DNA of 64,000 nt from Pseudomonas sp. FEN (lineage in GTDB: Bacteria > Pseudomonadota > Gammaproteobacteria > Pseudomonadales > Pseudomonadaceae). The position numbers and the translations under genes were made by a program. Under the pieces are notes generated by a model. The model was not told the origin of the DNA and made no database searches. It was given only the letters and a program-made list of their open reading frames with translations. The DNA lies in NCBI RefSeq assembly GCF_904067045.1, contig NZ_CAJFDC010000001.1:868001-932000 (forward strand). The letters run 5' to 3'. Shown in pieces: positions 44,234-53,759 of this stretch (the stretch's first letter is position 1; each line of letters opens with the position of its first letter).

Positions 44234-45547
44234 TCAGCAACCACGAACGCTGGAAGCATTGGCCGTCGCTGACGCGCGCATGCCGAAGAACAGCGCGGTC
44301 AATGCACCGACGCCCCCCATCGCCACGCAATAGCCGACGCAGACCCACGGGCTCCAGGGCATCAGGCCGATCAGCAACAGCGGCGTGGTGCTGGCCCAGA
44401 GTGCGTAGGCGATGTTGTAGGTAAAGGAAATGCCGGAGACCCGGACACGCGCCGGGAACAACCCGACCATGACCGAAGGCACCGCCCCCACCACGCCACA
44501 AGCCAGGCCCGCCAGGGCGTAGGCCAGGCCAATCCACTCAGCGCCATGGATCAGGCTGGTGTAGAGCAGCGCGATGCCCAGCGGCAGCAAGACGCTGTAG
44601 AACAGCACCGCGCGCCAGGCACCGATCCGATCCACCAACAGACCGGCCAGGACACAGCCGATGTTCAGGAACACGATCCCCAGGCTGCTCAAGGCGAACG
44701 TGTGGCTGGCGCTCATGCCGAAGCTTTTCTGCATCACGGTCGGAGTGATCACCACCAGCACCACCACCGCCGAGGTCAAGACACAGGTCAGCAACATCGC
44801 CGGCAGGATCGCCCAACGGTGATTGCGCAAGACAGTCTGCAACGGCAACCCCTCGCCGGCTTCCCGACGCGCTTGCAAGGCTATGAACACCGGGGTTTCA
44901 TTGAGCCAGCGGCGCAGCCAGACGCCGATCACACCGAACACCCCGCCCAGCAGGAACGGAAAACGCCAGGCGAAATCGAGGATTTCACCTGGGCTGTAGA
45001 TCCGCGCCAGGGCGGTCGCGGTCAAGGCGCCCAACAGGTAACCGAAGGTCAACCCCGCCTGCAGGACGCCCAGGGCATAACCGCGGTGCCCGGGTGGCGC
45101 ATGCTCGGCGACGAAGACCCAGGCACTCGGCACTTCACCGCCTACCGCCGCGCCTTGTAACACTCGTAGCAGCAACAGCAGCAGCGGTGCCCAGTAACCG
45201 ATCTGGGCATAGGTCGGCATGACCCCGATCAGCAGGCACGGCAGAGCCATCATCAGGATGCTCAGGCTGAAGACCCGCTTGCGCCCCAGCCGATCGGCGA
45301 AGTGCGCCATCAGGATGCCACCCAGTGGTCGTGCCAGATAGCCGGTGACGAAAATGCCGAAGCTTTGCAGCAGTCGCAGCCATTCCGGCATTTGCGGGGG
45401 AAAGAACAACTCACTGAGGGTCAGCGCGAAGAACACGAAAATGATGAAATCATAGATTTCCAGCGCGCCGCCCAACGCCGCCAAGCCCAAGGTTTTGTAG
45501 TCGGACCGGGCAAAGCGACGGGAGTGTGGAGTGTGATCGGCAGTCAT
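44234..45547 (-). CDS. MFS transporter, metabolite:H+ symporter (MHS/CitA-like) family
   Basis: ATG 45547 gives 437 residues beginning MTADHTPHSRR. About 12 membrane spans are visible. The MHS signatures are GALEIYDFIIFVFFA in span 1 and HFADRLGRKRVFSLSI in the first loop, plus RVLQGAAVGGEVPSAWVFVAEHA in span 4 (split). Relatives import citrate, proline-betaine, shikimate or dicarboxylates. The substrate is not decided. It converges with the SIS gene and is divergent from AtoE. No strong ribosome-binding site is seen. Confidence 0.87.
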   Translation of the reverse strand: MTADHTPHSRRFARSDYKTLGLAALGGALEIYDFIIFVFFALTLSELFFPPQMPEWLRLLQSFGIFVTGYLARPLGGILMAHFADRLGRKRVFSLSILMMALPCLLIGVMPTYAQIGYWAPLLLLLLRVLQGAAVGGEVPSAWVFVAEHAPPGHRGYALGVLQAGLTFGYLLGALTATALARIYSPGEILDFAWRFPFLLGGVFGVIGVWLRRWLNETPVFIALQARREAGEGLPLQTVLRNHRWAILPAMLLTCVLTSAVVVLVVITPTVMQKSFGMSASHTFALSSLGIVFLNIGCVLAGLLVDRIGAWRAVLFYSVLLPLGIALLYTSLIHGAEWIGLAYALAGLACGVVGAVPSVMVGLFPARVRVSGISFTYNIAYALWASTTPLLLIGLMPWSPWVCVGYCVAMGGVGALTALFFGMRASATANASSVRGC

Positions 45548-45793
45548 AAAGCACTCTGGCAACGTATTCAGATACACCTTGGGCCGGTTTGGCTGCCGGT
45601 GCAAAAAATCGGAGGATACCTGAGTTTGCCAAAAGCATTGGGCCGACATCGCCGAATCCGTTGGATACGCAACATCACTCGCTATTGAAGAGAATCGGAA
45701 AATGCCCCGGGATTGATCTATCGTGGGCACCTGCCCACACGCTACGCCTTGCCTGTGGCTCCCCAATAAAATCAAGAACAAGAGGACCGTCCA

Positions 45794-47212
45794 ATGGCCG
45801 CTGCTATCGAAACCAGCCGCTACGCGCGCTTTGCCCTGCACTGCTCGAACTGGGCCGAGCGCTGGTTTCCCGACTCCTGGGTGTTCGCCGCGCTGGCGGT
45901 GATCATCGTTGCCCTGGCCACCCTGGCCATCGGCGCCAAGCCGAGCGAAGCGGCAATGGCCTTCGGCGACGGCTTCTGGAGCCTGATTCCCTTCACCATG
46001 CAGATGGCGTTCGTGGTGATCGGCGGTTATGTGGTCGCCAGCTCTCCGCCAGCGGTGAAACTGATCGACCGCCTGGCGCGCCTGCCGAAGAACGGTCGCT
46101 CGGCGGTGGCCTGGGTCGCGCTGATCTCGATGCTCGCCTCGCTACTGAACTGGGGCCTGTCGCTGGTCTTCGGCGGCTTGCTGGTCCGCGCCCTGGCGCG
46201 CCGCAGCGACCTGCGCATGGATTACCGCGCCGCCGGAGCCGCGGCCTACCTGGGTCTGGGCGCCGTCTGGGCACTCGGGCTGTCCTCGTCCGCCGCCCAG
46301 TTGCAGGCCAACCCGGCCAGCCTGCCGCCGTCGATCCTGTCGATCACCGGGGTAATTCCTTTCACCCAGACCCTCTTCCTCTGGCAGTCCGGCGTGCTCT
46401 TGCTGGCGCTGATCGTGGTCTCGCTGGTGATTGCCTACGCCACCGCACCAGGCCCCGACTCGGCCCGGGATGCCAAGGCCTGCGGGGTCGATCCAAGCTT
46501 CAACCTACCGCCCCTGAGCACCCGCTCGCGCCCCGGCGAATGGCTGGAGTACAGCCCGCTGCTGACGATTCTGCTGGCCCTGCTGGCCGCCGGCTGGCTG
46601 TTCCATGAATTCTCGAGCAAGCCGGCGATCAGCGCCATTTCCGGCCTGAACACCTACAATTTCCTGTTCCTGATGGTCGGCGCCCTGCTGCACTGGCGCC
46701 CGCGCAGCTTTCTCGACGCCGTGGCCCGCGCGGTACCGACCACCACCGGCGTGCTGATCCAGTTCCCACTGTACGGCTCCATCGCGGCACTGATGACCAC
46801 GGTCAAGGGCGGCGATACGCAGACGCTGGCCCACCACATCTCGACCTTCTTCACTCAGATCGCCTCCCATGACACCTACGCGTTGCTGATGGGGGTGTAC
46901 TCGGCGGTGCTGGGCTTCTTCATTCCCTCCGGGGGCGGCAAGTGGGTCATCGAGGCGCCCTATGTGATGCAGGTGGCCAATGACCTGAAATACCACCTGG
47001 GCTGGGCGGTGCAGATCTACAATGCCGCCGAGGCATTGCCGAACCTGATCAACCCCTTCTACATGCTGCCGTTGCTGGGCGTGCTGGGGCTGAAGGCGCG
47101 GGATCTGATCGGCTTCTCCTTCGTGCAACTGCTGGTGCACGCGCCGCTGGTACTGGTCCTGCTGTGGGCACTGGGGACAACGCTGGCGTACAACGGGCCG
47201 GTGCAGCCGTAG
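45794..47212 (+). CDS. atoE: Short-chain fatty acid transporter, AtoE family
   Basis: The 472-residue membrane protein has about 12 spans and the AtoE marks FWSLIPFTMQMAFVVIGGYV, GLSSSAAQLQAN and the very conserved FFIPSGGGKWVIEAPYVM (each within the expected span). AtoE carries butyrate, acetoacetate or 3-hydroxybutyrate. In other Pseudomonas the gene sits with 3-hydroxybutyrate or acetoacetate genes; here it stands alone, divergent from the MHS symporter and followed by a hairpin terminator and a LuxR solo. Confidence 0.9.
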   Translation: MAAAIETSRYARFALHCSNWAERWFPDSWVFAALAVIIVALATLAIGAKPSEAAMAFGDGFWSLIPFTMQMAFVVIGGYVVASSPPAVKLIDRLARLPKNGRSAVAWVALISMLASLLNWGLSLVFGGLLVRALARRSDLRMDYRAAGAAAYLGLGAVWALGLSSSAAQLQANPASLPPSILSITGVIPFTQTLFLWQSGVLLLALIVVSLVIAYATAPGPDSARDAKACGVDPSFNLPPLSTRSRPGEWLEYSPLLTILLALLAAGWLFHEFSSKPAISAISGLNTYNFLFLMVGALLHWRPRSFLDAVARAVPTTTGVLIQFPLYGSIAALMTTVKGGDTQTLAHHISTFFTQIASHDTYALLMGVYSAVLGFFIPSGGGKWVIEAPYVMQVANDLKYHLGWAVQIYNAAEALPNLINPFYMLPLLGVLGLKARDLIGFSFVQLLVHAPLVLVLLWALGTTLAYNGPVQP

Positions 47213-47240
47213 CCCCCCAAGGTCTGTTTACACGTCCATT

Positions 47241-47266
47241 CAAGAGCGCTGCTCTCAGCGCTCTTG
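47241..47266 (+). terminator. Perfect hairpin after atoE
   Basis: CAAGAGCGCT pairs perfectly with AGCGCTCTTG over a 6-base loop. There is no T-run after it, so it may be a 3'-end stabiliser rather than an intrinsic terminator. Confidence 0.5.
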
Positions 47267-47398
47267 CCGCGCGCCCGGCCCGAAAACCAGCATCAATCTC
47301 AAAAACGACGACGCGAATAGTCACAATGCTGAATTGATGCTGAACAAGTACACAAGAACGCAAATTCCGTGGGTCACGGTTGACATCATGTATTAGTC

Positions 47399-47408
47399 TG
47401 TCCGGACA
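47399..47408. promoter_or_regulatory. Palindrome upstream of the LuxR solo, possible operator
   Basis: TGTCCGGACA is a perfect 10-base palindrome, 76 bases before the LuxR-type gene, with TTGACA at 47380-47385 in front of it as a possible -35 element. It does not match the common las/rhl box well. It may be an autoregulatory site. Confidence 0.35.
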
Positions 47409-47484
47409 AACAGGCACGATCGTGCCATCGCTCTTTTTCAGAGCGTGCCCAACCCCACCCGTCGAGCTTCAAGGTGGATGAATC

Positions 47485-48171
47485 ATGAACCATTGGAAAG
47501 CAGAGCAACTGCGGCTTCTGGGTTCAGCGCAAGGCGAGCAGAAACTGTTCGAACTCGTGCCCGACCTGGTCAGGCAACTAGGCTATCCCTATTACCGCTA
47601 TATCAGACTGAACCAAGGGGCCGAGCCCTGGATAAAGAACAATTATCCCGAGGAGTGGAACCGAGACTATCAGGAGCACAATCTCCACGAGATCGACCCG
47701 GTACTGACCCGGGTCCGGCATTCGCACCTGCCGCTGTTCTGGTCGTCGGAGACTTTTGTCAGGGCCCCTGCGTTCTGGGCAAAAAAACAATCGTTTGGCA
47801 TGCGCTATGGCTGGTCCCAGGCGGTACAGCATGTTCAAGGTCACCTGAGCATTCTGTGCGTCGCCCGTCCCGAGGGAGAAATCCTTCCCCATGAGATCTA
47901 CCACAAAACCGGATATATCCTGTGGCTGTGCAATGTCCTGCATTCGGCGGCCACCCGCGATTTGCCCGAAACACCCTCGCCCCTGCTATCGCCTCGGGAA
48001 GTCGAGGTATTGAAGTGGTCGGGTGAAGGTAAAACGGCACCGGAAATCGCCCGCCTGCTTGAGCTCAACGTGCGTACCGTGAACTTCCATATCGCCAACG
48101 CAATCAGCAAGACCGGGACCACCAACAAGGTCGCGGCGATGGTGGCGGCGATTCAATGTGGGGCCTTGTGA
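47485..48171 (+). CDS. LuxR-type regulator with autoinducer-binding domain, LuxR solo
   Basis: The 228-residue protein has an N-terminal acyl-homoserine-lactone domain (about 15-160). The NYPEEW motif, the Tyr of DYQEHN, the Asp-Pro of EIDPVL and the Trp of PLFWSS are all present, and a Gly in RYGWSQ; these match the conserved ligand pocket of LuxR/LasR/TraR. The C-terminal helix-turn-helix covers about 170-225 (LSPREVEVLKWSGEGKTAPEI). No luxI-type synthase is near, so it is a solo that may read signals of other cells or of a distant synthase. TTGACA and a palindrome lie upstream. Confidence 0.88.
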   Translation: MNHWKAEQLRLLGSAQGEQKLFELVPDLVRQLGYPYYRYIRLNQGAEPWIKNNYPEEWNRDYQEHNLHEIDPVLTRVRHSHLPLFWSSETFVRAPAFWAKKQSFGMRYGWSQAVQHVQGHLSILCVARPEGEILPHEIYHKTGYILWLCNVLHSAATRDLPETPSPLLSPREVEVLKWSGEGKTAPEIARLLELNVRTVNFHIANAISKTGTTNKVAAMVAAIQCGAL

Positions 48172-48361
48172 GGTCAGCCTGGAAAGCCCGCGTCCCGGAC
48201 CGCCATCTGCAAAATTCTGCAACGCAATAGCTGCCCCCTCCCCTCGACAATCGGCATACTGCCGGCGGCAGAACGGATCTGTCGCTGTACCGTCATATTG
48301 CATTGCTAAGTTGCGATGCGAAATATTTTGATACGTCAAACCCAGCCAGCAGGAACCCAGG

Positions 48362-50059
48362 ATGAGTGACGAGAAAGACCTCGACCAGTCGCAAGCGCCG
48401 GAAACCGATCATCCCAGCGACACCAGTCGCCGCCGCTTCCTCGGTGGCGTGGCGGTGTTGGGCGTCGGCGCGACGCTGACCGCCTGCGGTTCCCCGAGCG
48501 AACCCGGCAAGCCGGACGCACGCGAGCTGTCGGGCGCCGAGTTGGACAAGGCGCTGCGCGACCAGGTGAAAACCGTGGTGGTGATCTACGCCGAGAACCG
48601 CAGTTTCAACAACCTGTTCGCCGACTTCCCGGGGCTCGAGAAACCCTTGTCGGCCCTCGCGCCCACGGACTACCAGCAACGTGACCGCGATGGCAGCCTG
48701 CTGCCGACCCTGCCGCCAGCCTGGGGCGGTGTCCTGCAGATCGGCCCGCAAAGCGTCGACGGCGTCACCTATCCGGCCGAAACCCAGTTCCAGCAGAACC
48801 TGCCCAACGCCCCTTATGCCCTCAAGGGCCCGAATGGTGAAGACCTGCCCCTGGGTCTGGTCACTCGCGACCTGTGGCACGTGTTCTACCAGAATCAGAT
48901 GCAGATCAACGGCGGCAAGAACGACCAGTTCGTCGCCTGGGCCGACTCCGGCGGCCTGACCATGGGCCACTACGCCCAGAACCGTTACTCGTTGCGCCTG
49001 TGGGACGTGGCGAAGGAGTTCGTGCTCTGCGACAACTTCTTCCAGGGTACCTTCGGCGGTTCGTTCCTCAACCACCAATACCTGGTTAGCGCGGCAGTCC
49101 CCTTCTACCCGGACGCCGCCAACTCGGTGGCCAAGCCGCAAATCGCCACCCTGCAAAGCGACAACCCGCTCGACACGCGCCTCAAGCCGCTGGAGAAATC
49201 CCCGGCCAGCGCCATGAGCGGTCCGCCGCAATTCGGCCCCAGCGCCCTGACCCCGGATGGTTACGCGGTCAACACCATGGCCCCACCCTACTGGCCGACC
49301 TGGATCCGCGACAGCGAGCACCCGGACTATTCCAAACCGGGCCTGCCCAATGTGCTGGTCCCCCAGGTCCACGAACACATCGGCGACAAGCTGTCGAAGA
49401 AGAACATCGACTGGGCCTGGTACGCTGGCGCCTGGCAAGCCACCCTGGATCAGTTCAAGGACTCGGGCGGCATTCCGAAGATCCCGAACTTCCAGTACCA
49501 CCATCAGCCGTTCAACTACTTCAAGCAGTTGGGGCCGGAAAATCCGCTCGAGCGCGCCAAGCGCCTGCGCGATGGCGGGCTGGGCGACGAGGCGAGCAGC
49601 AACAAGTTCGTCGCCGACGCCCAGGCCGGCAAGCTGCCAGCGGTGACTTTCTACAAACCCCAGGGCAACCTGAACATGCACGCCGGTTACGCCGATGTGG
49701 CATCCGGCGACCGACATATCGACCGGATCCTGAAAGTACTGCGCGAAAGCCCGCAGTGGAAAAACATGGTGGTCGTGGTCACCGTCGATGAAAACGGTGG
49801 CTGGTGGGACCATGTGGCGCCACCGCAAGGCGATCGCTGGGGGCCGGGCACACGGGTTCCAGCCCTGGTGGTCTCGCCCTTCGCCCGCAAGGGCATGGTG
49901 GATCACACGGTGTACGACACCGCCTCGATCCTGCGCTTGATCACCCGAGTGTTCCAGTTGGAGAAACTCGATGGCCTCAAGCAACGGGATGATGCGATGG
50001 TCGCCCGGGGCCAGAAGCCGATGGGTGATCTGACCAACACCCTGCGCTTTACGGCCTGA
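48362..50059 (+). CDS. AcpA-like phosphoesterase (acid phosphatase / phospholipase C superfamily), Tat-exported
   Basis: This 565-residue enzyme begins with a twin-arginine signal (SRRRFLGG at about residue 22) followed by LTAC, a lipobox, so it may be both Tat-exported and lipid-anchored. The catalytic domain shows VVIYAENRSFNNLFADFPG near the start, typical of the alkaline-phosphatase-like phosphoesterase family, and VTVDENGGWWDHVAPP near the C-terminus with metal-binding Asp, Glu and His. Relatives hydrolyse phosphomonoesters or phospholipids. It stands alone, and a REP-like hairpin follows. Confidence 0.87.
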   Translation: MSDEKDLDQSQAPETDHPSDTSRRRFLGGVAVLGVGATLTACGSPSEPGKPDARELSGAELDKALRDQVKTVVVIYAENRSFNNLFADFPGLEKPLSALAPTDYQQRDRDGSLLPTLPPAWGGVLQIGPQSVDGVTYPAETQFQQNLPNAPYALKGPNGEDLPLGLVTRDLWHVFYQNQMQINGGKNDQFVAWADSGGLTMGHYAQNRYSLRLWDVAKEFVLCDNFFQGTFGGSFLNHQYLVSAAVPFYPDAANSVAKPQIATLQSDNPLDTRLKPLEKSPASAMSGPPQFGPSALTPDGYAVNTMAPPYWPTWIRDSEHPDYSKPGLPNVLVPQVHEHIGDKLSKKNIDWAWYAGAWQATLDQFKDSGGIPKIPNFQYHHQPFNYFKQLGPENPLERAKRLRDGGLGDEASSNKFVADAQAGKLPAVTFYKPQGNLNMHAGYADVASGDRHIDRILKVLRESPQWKNMVVVVTVDENGGWWDHVAPPQGDRWGPGTRVPALVVSPFARKGMVDHTVYDTASILRLITRVFQLEKLDGLKQRDDAMVARGQKPMGDLTNTLRFTA

Positions 50060-50085
50060 GAGCTGCACTCAGAGGAGTCAATGGC

Positions 50086-50138
50086 GGGCCCATGGGCCCA
50101 TGCTCCTCTCGCCCCTGTGGGAGCCAAGCTCCCGCAGG
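50086..50138. repeat. REP-like palindromic element pair after the phosphoesterase gene
   Basis: GGGCCCATGGGCCC (50086-50099) is a perfect palindrome. It is followed by CCTGTGGGAGC-CAA-GCTCCCGCAGG (50114-50138), one G-T pair off perfect, with TTCTTTC after it. The second hairpin has the GTGGGAGC core of Pseudomonas REP sequences. It can also end transcription. Confidence 0.65.
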
Positions 50139-50273
50139 TTCTTTCATGCCCGACAGCGCGCAAATAATAGCCTAGCGCCACTATCTGCTTTACCCCCTCC
50201 GCACTCCGGTAATATCCTTGCCCGATAGTATTCTGTTTCAGAATTTTACCGAGCGAAAAGGGAGTTCGTCGTA

Positions 50274-51971
50274 ATGATCGTAGGGATTGACCTGGGGACC
50301 ACCAACAGCCTCGTTGCCGTCTGGCGTGGAGATGCCAGTGAGTTGGTACCCAATGCCCTCGGCCAATTTCTCACACCCAGCGTGGTCGGCCTGGACGATG
50401 AAGGTCGGGTACTGGTCGGGCAGGCGGCGAAAGAGCGCCTGCATACCCACTCCCAAACCACAACATCACTGTTCAAGCGCCATATGGGCAGCGCCCAGGA
50501 AGTGCGCCTGGGTGAGCGTCTTTTCCGCCCGGAGGAACTATCCGCGCTGGTGCTCAAGAGCCTCAAGGAAGACGTTGAACGGGCCTACGGCAAAACCGTG
50601 CACGAAGCGGTAATCAGCGTCCCGGCCTACTTCAGCGATGCCCAGCGCAAGGCCACCCGTATCGCCGGCGAGCTGGCGGGACTGAAAGTCGAAAAACTGA
50701 TCAACGAACCCACCGCCGCCGCCCTCGCCTATGGCCTGCACCAACGGGGCAAAGAGACCTCGTTCCTGGTCTTCGACCTCGGCGGCGGCACGTTTGACGT
50801 GTCGATCCTTGAACTCTTCGACGGGGTCATGGAGGTCCGCGCCAGCGCCGGCGACAACTTCCTCGGCGGCGAGGATTTCGATAGCGTATTGCTCGAATAC
50901 TTTATCGACAGTCAACGCGGCGCGGCCGACTTCCCAGACCCCGCAAGCGTCAGCCAGGTACTGCGTCGCGAAGCCGAGCGTGTACGCAAGGCGCTGGGCC
51001 AGGATCCCAGCGCCGAGTTCAGCCTGCGTGTCGACGGCCGGCAATGGAGCCGGAACATTACCCAACAACAGTTGGCCGAACTCTACGCACCGCTGCTGGA
51101 ACGCCTGCGCGGCCCTATTGAACGGGCATTGCGCGATGCCCGGATCCGAGTCAACGACCTGGACGAAATCCTCCTGGTGGGCGGCACCACGCGCATGCCG
51201 CTGGTGCGCAAGCTCGCCACCGGCCTCTTCGGTCGCTTCCCGTCCATCAGCCTCAATCCGGACGAAGTCGTGGCCCACGGCGCCGCGGTTCAGGCCGCCC
51301 TGAAGGCGCGCGCCGCCGCACTGGAAGAAGTGGTACTGACCGACGTCTGTTCCTACACACTCGGGATCGAAACCTCCCATCAGTTCGGCCAGCAGATCGA
51401 CAGCGGGCATTACCTGCCCATCATCGAGCGCAACAGCATCGTACCGGTCAGCCGGGTCAAGCGCGTGTATACCCTGCAAGACAACCAGGCCGTGGTCCTG
51501 CTGAAAATCTATCAGGGAGAAAGCCGCCTGGTACACGACAACGTCTTTCTGGGCCAACTGGAGATGGCAGTGCCCAAGCGCAAAGCCGGCGAGGTCGCGC
51601 TGGATGTGCGCTTCACCTACGACAACAACGGTTTGCTCGAGGCCCAGGTCAATATTCCGCTGACCGGCGAACAGCATTCGCTGATCATCGAGAACAACCC
51701 CGGCGTGCTCTTGCCGGAAGAGATCGAGCAACGCTTGCAGGCCTTGGCCTTGCTCAAAGTGCACCCACGCGACCAACAGGTGAACACGGTCCTGACCGCG
51801 CGTCTGGAACGTCTCTACCAGGAGAGCCTGGGCGAATTGCGCGAGCAGATCGGTCGATGGGCCGGACAATTCCAGCAGGTGCTGGACAGCCAGGACGAAC
51901 GACGCATTCGCGAGGCTCGCCAGGAGCTGCTCGAACAGCTGAATAAACTGGACAATGGTATCTGGCACTGA
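50274..51971 (+). CDS. hscC: Hsp70-family chaperone HscC
   Basis: The 565-residue protein is a short Hsp70. The ATPase domain has GIDLGTTNSLVAVW at the start, ISVPAYFSDAQRKATRIAGELAGL, INEPTAAALAYG and FDLGGGTFDVSILE, and covers about 1-365. The substrate domain (about 370-500) is followed by a short helical lid, shorter than in DnaK. HscC chaperones are coupled to special J-proteins and not to DnaJ. The J-protein gene follows after 13 bases. A role in stress or envelope quality control is inferred from relatives. Confidence 0.94.
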   Translation: MIVGIDLGTTNSLVAVWRGDASELVPNALGQFLTPSVVGLDDEGRVLVGQAAKERLHTHSQTTTSLFKRHMGSAQEVRLGERLFRPEELSALVLKSLKEDVERAYGKTVHEAVISVPAYFSDAQRKATRIAGELAGLKVEKLINEPTAAALAYGLHQRGKETSFLVFDLGGGTFDVSILELFDGVMEVRASAGDNFLGGEDFDSVLLEYFIDSQRGAADFPDPASVSQVLRREAERVRKALGQDPSAEFSLRVDGRQWSRNITQQQLAELYAPLLERLRGPIERALRDARIRVNDLDEILLVGGTTRMPLVRKLATGLFGRFPSISLNPDEVVAHGAAVQAALKARAAALEEVVLTDVCSYTLGIETSHQFGQQIDSGHYLPIIERNSIVPVSRVKRVYTLQDNQAVVLLKIYQGESRLVHDNVFLGQLEMAVPKRKAGEVALDVRFTYDNNGLLEAQVNIPLTGEQHSLIIENNPGVLLPEEIEQRLQALALLKVHPRDQQVNTVLTARLERLYQESLGELREQIGRWAGQFQQVLDSQDERRIREARQELLEQLNKLDNGIWH

Positions 51972-51984
51972 CAGGAGTCGCGGG

Positions 51985-53619
51985 ATGAATTGCTGGACAC
52001 TGTTGCAACTGCCGGAAGACGCCGATGAGCGCAGCATCAAGCGCAGCTATGCGCGACTGCTGAAAAACAATCGCCCGGATGAAGATGCCGAAGGCTTTCA
52101 ACGCCTGCGCGCGGCTTACGAAAATGCACTGCAGATCGCCCGCTGGCGGGACGAATCCGCCACGGCAGAAGCGCAACACCCGCCTCTGAGCAGCTCGGCC
52201 GCCGAGACGCTGGAACACCCGCGGCAGTACGAGTGCTCCTGGCCCGCAGAGATCCAGCCAGCGGGCACGGGAGCGGCGGCCCCGGTCCGCGATGATCCGG
52301 TTCCGGCCCTACTGGCCGATCTCACCGAACAAAACCTGCCCGAGCGTTGGCAGCAAGCCCGGCAACAACAATGCGCCGACGCGTTCCAACAGGCATTGCT
52401 GCGGTTGTGCTTCGAGCAACCGGGATTGCGCAGCCCGATCGCCGCCTGGGCCGTTCAACATCTGGAATGGTTGACGCCCTGGCAAACCGTGGGGATGACC
52501 CCCTGGCAAACTGAAGCCTTGTCCACCGGTTTGCTGCAGGAGTATCGACAGAGCCTGCAGGATCTGCTCGAAGCCGGGCAGGAACGCCCGTTCCTCCAGC
52601 AGTTGAAAGGCTACCTGCAACAGCCCTGGATGAAGATCTTCGACCGCAGCCAGGAATGGCAACGGATCGTGTTGCAGTTGCTGAACGAAACCCGATGGAG
52701 CCTGCCACTGTTTGAGCGGGTTTGTCAGGCATTCGGCTGGGACGACAAGACCGGGGTGACCCCCGAGCCACTCTGGGTCTGGCAATCACTGAACAGGCGC
52801 TGCGAACGCGAAGCCTTCTATGAGGAACTGCAAACCCGGGCCTTGAACCATTTCTATGGGGGACCTGCGCAGAAAGCCGCGTTCCTGCTGCTGACCCCCC
52901 TGTCTCTCTGGCAACAGGGCCGTGAATTCAAGAACTTTACCCAGAATCATTGGCAGGCCTGCCAGGATCTTTCCGATCAACTTGCCCACAGGTATCCGGA
53001 ACTCATCGAACGCCTGCCAGATCGTGACGTCTTTTTCTGGCGCCAGTTCCTGCCGCGCTCCGTCCCCCCCTCCAGCTGGCGATGGTTATGGGCCGGCTGC
53101 TCGCTGGCGGTGACGCTGTCGACGCTGCCCTCATGGCAAACCTGGCAAGCCAAGGGCACGCTATGGACGAATCTGATGACGTCACTGCTGACCGGCCTGA
53201 TCCCGGTGATTATCGGCGTCTACGCGATGCGTTTTTGGCAACCCATGTGCTGGCATCTGATGACGATCGATTTGTGGCTGAGCCAGCATCTGTTGCCCAA
53301 ACGCATCAACCCGACCCGACATTGGCTGGTCATTCGCCATGGTGTGCCACAGGCGTTGATTGCGCTGCTGTTCCTGGCCTGGTCGGGTGGCCTGGGCATG
53401 GCGACATTCATCGGCATCGGCGCCATCGGCCTGTTCGACAACAAACGCCCGCGTTGCGAACGCCCCGACTCGATCTGGCGACACCCCGGGCAGGCCATCC
53501 TGCACATCACTCAGTGGAGCCCCCTGCAGTTGGGATTCTTCCTGCTAATGTTGTGCATCACCGTCACGTGCCTGCTGGTGGTCCCCGGCTATCCGCTGAC
53601 CACAGGCAGCAGGCGATAA
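51985..53619 (+). CDS. HscC-partner J-domain protein with C-terminal membrane spans (DjlB/DjlC-like)
   Basis: ATG 51985, with AGGAG 8 bases upstream, gives 544 residues beginning MNCWTLLQLPEDADE. The N-terminal J-like domain reads RSIKRSYARLLKNNRPDEDAEGF: the invariant HPD is NRPD here, so the His is lost. A variable central part (about 75-360) and four hydrophobic segments near 370-390, 405-425, 455-490 and 515-535 follow. The same plan is known from the E. coli HscC partners. With hscC 13 bases upstream the pair is one operon. It likely anchors HscC to the inner membrane. Confidence 0.85.
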   Translation: MNCWTLLQLPEDADERSIKRSYARLLKNNRPDEDAEGFQRLRAAYENALQIARWRDESATAEAQHPPLSSSAAETLEHPRQYECSWPAEIQPAGTGAAAPVRDDPVPALLADLTEQNLPERWQQARQQQCADAFQQALLRLCFEQPGLRSPIAAWAVQHLEWLTPWQTVGMTPWQTEALSTGLLQEYRQSLQDLLEAGQERPFLQQLKGYLQQPWMKIFDRSQEWQRIVLQLLNETRWSLPLFERVCQAFGWDDKTGVTPEPLWVWQSLNRRCEREAFYEELQTRALNHFYGGPAQKAAFLLLTPLSLWQQGREFKNFTQNHWQACQDLSDQLAHRYPELIERLPDRDVFFWRQFLPRSVPPSSWRWLWAGCSLAVTLSTLPSWQTWQAKGTLWTNLMTSLLTGLIPVIIGVYAMRFWQPMCWHLMTIDLWLSQHLLPKRINPTRHWLVIRHGVPQALIALLFLAWSGGLGMATFIGIGAIGLFDNKRPRCERPDSIWRHPGQAILHITQWSPLQLGFFLLMLCITVTCLLVVPGYPLTTGSRR

Positions 53620-53759
53620 AGTCCGGGGGATGCCTACGCGGGGTCAGGGATATCAAGTACAAGAAAAATCACAGATTCCCCATAACGGGAAAATACCGCC
53701 TGCTGCAGTATGAGCAGTCTCCTTCCTCACCCGAGGGCCAACGCTGAAAGGATCTGAGC

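Noticed and set aside
48293..50068. 591-codon minus-strand frame opposite the phosphoesterase
   Set aside because: Sense strand has a Tat signal and phosphoesterase motifs; the antisense has none.
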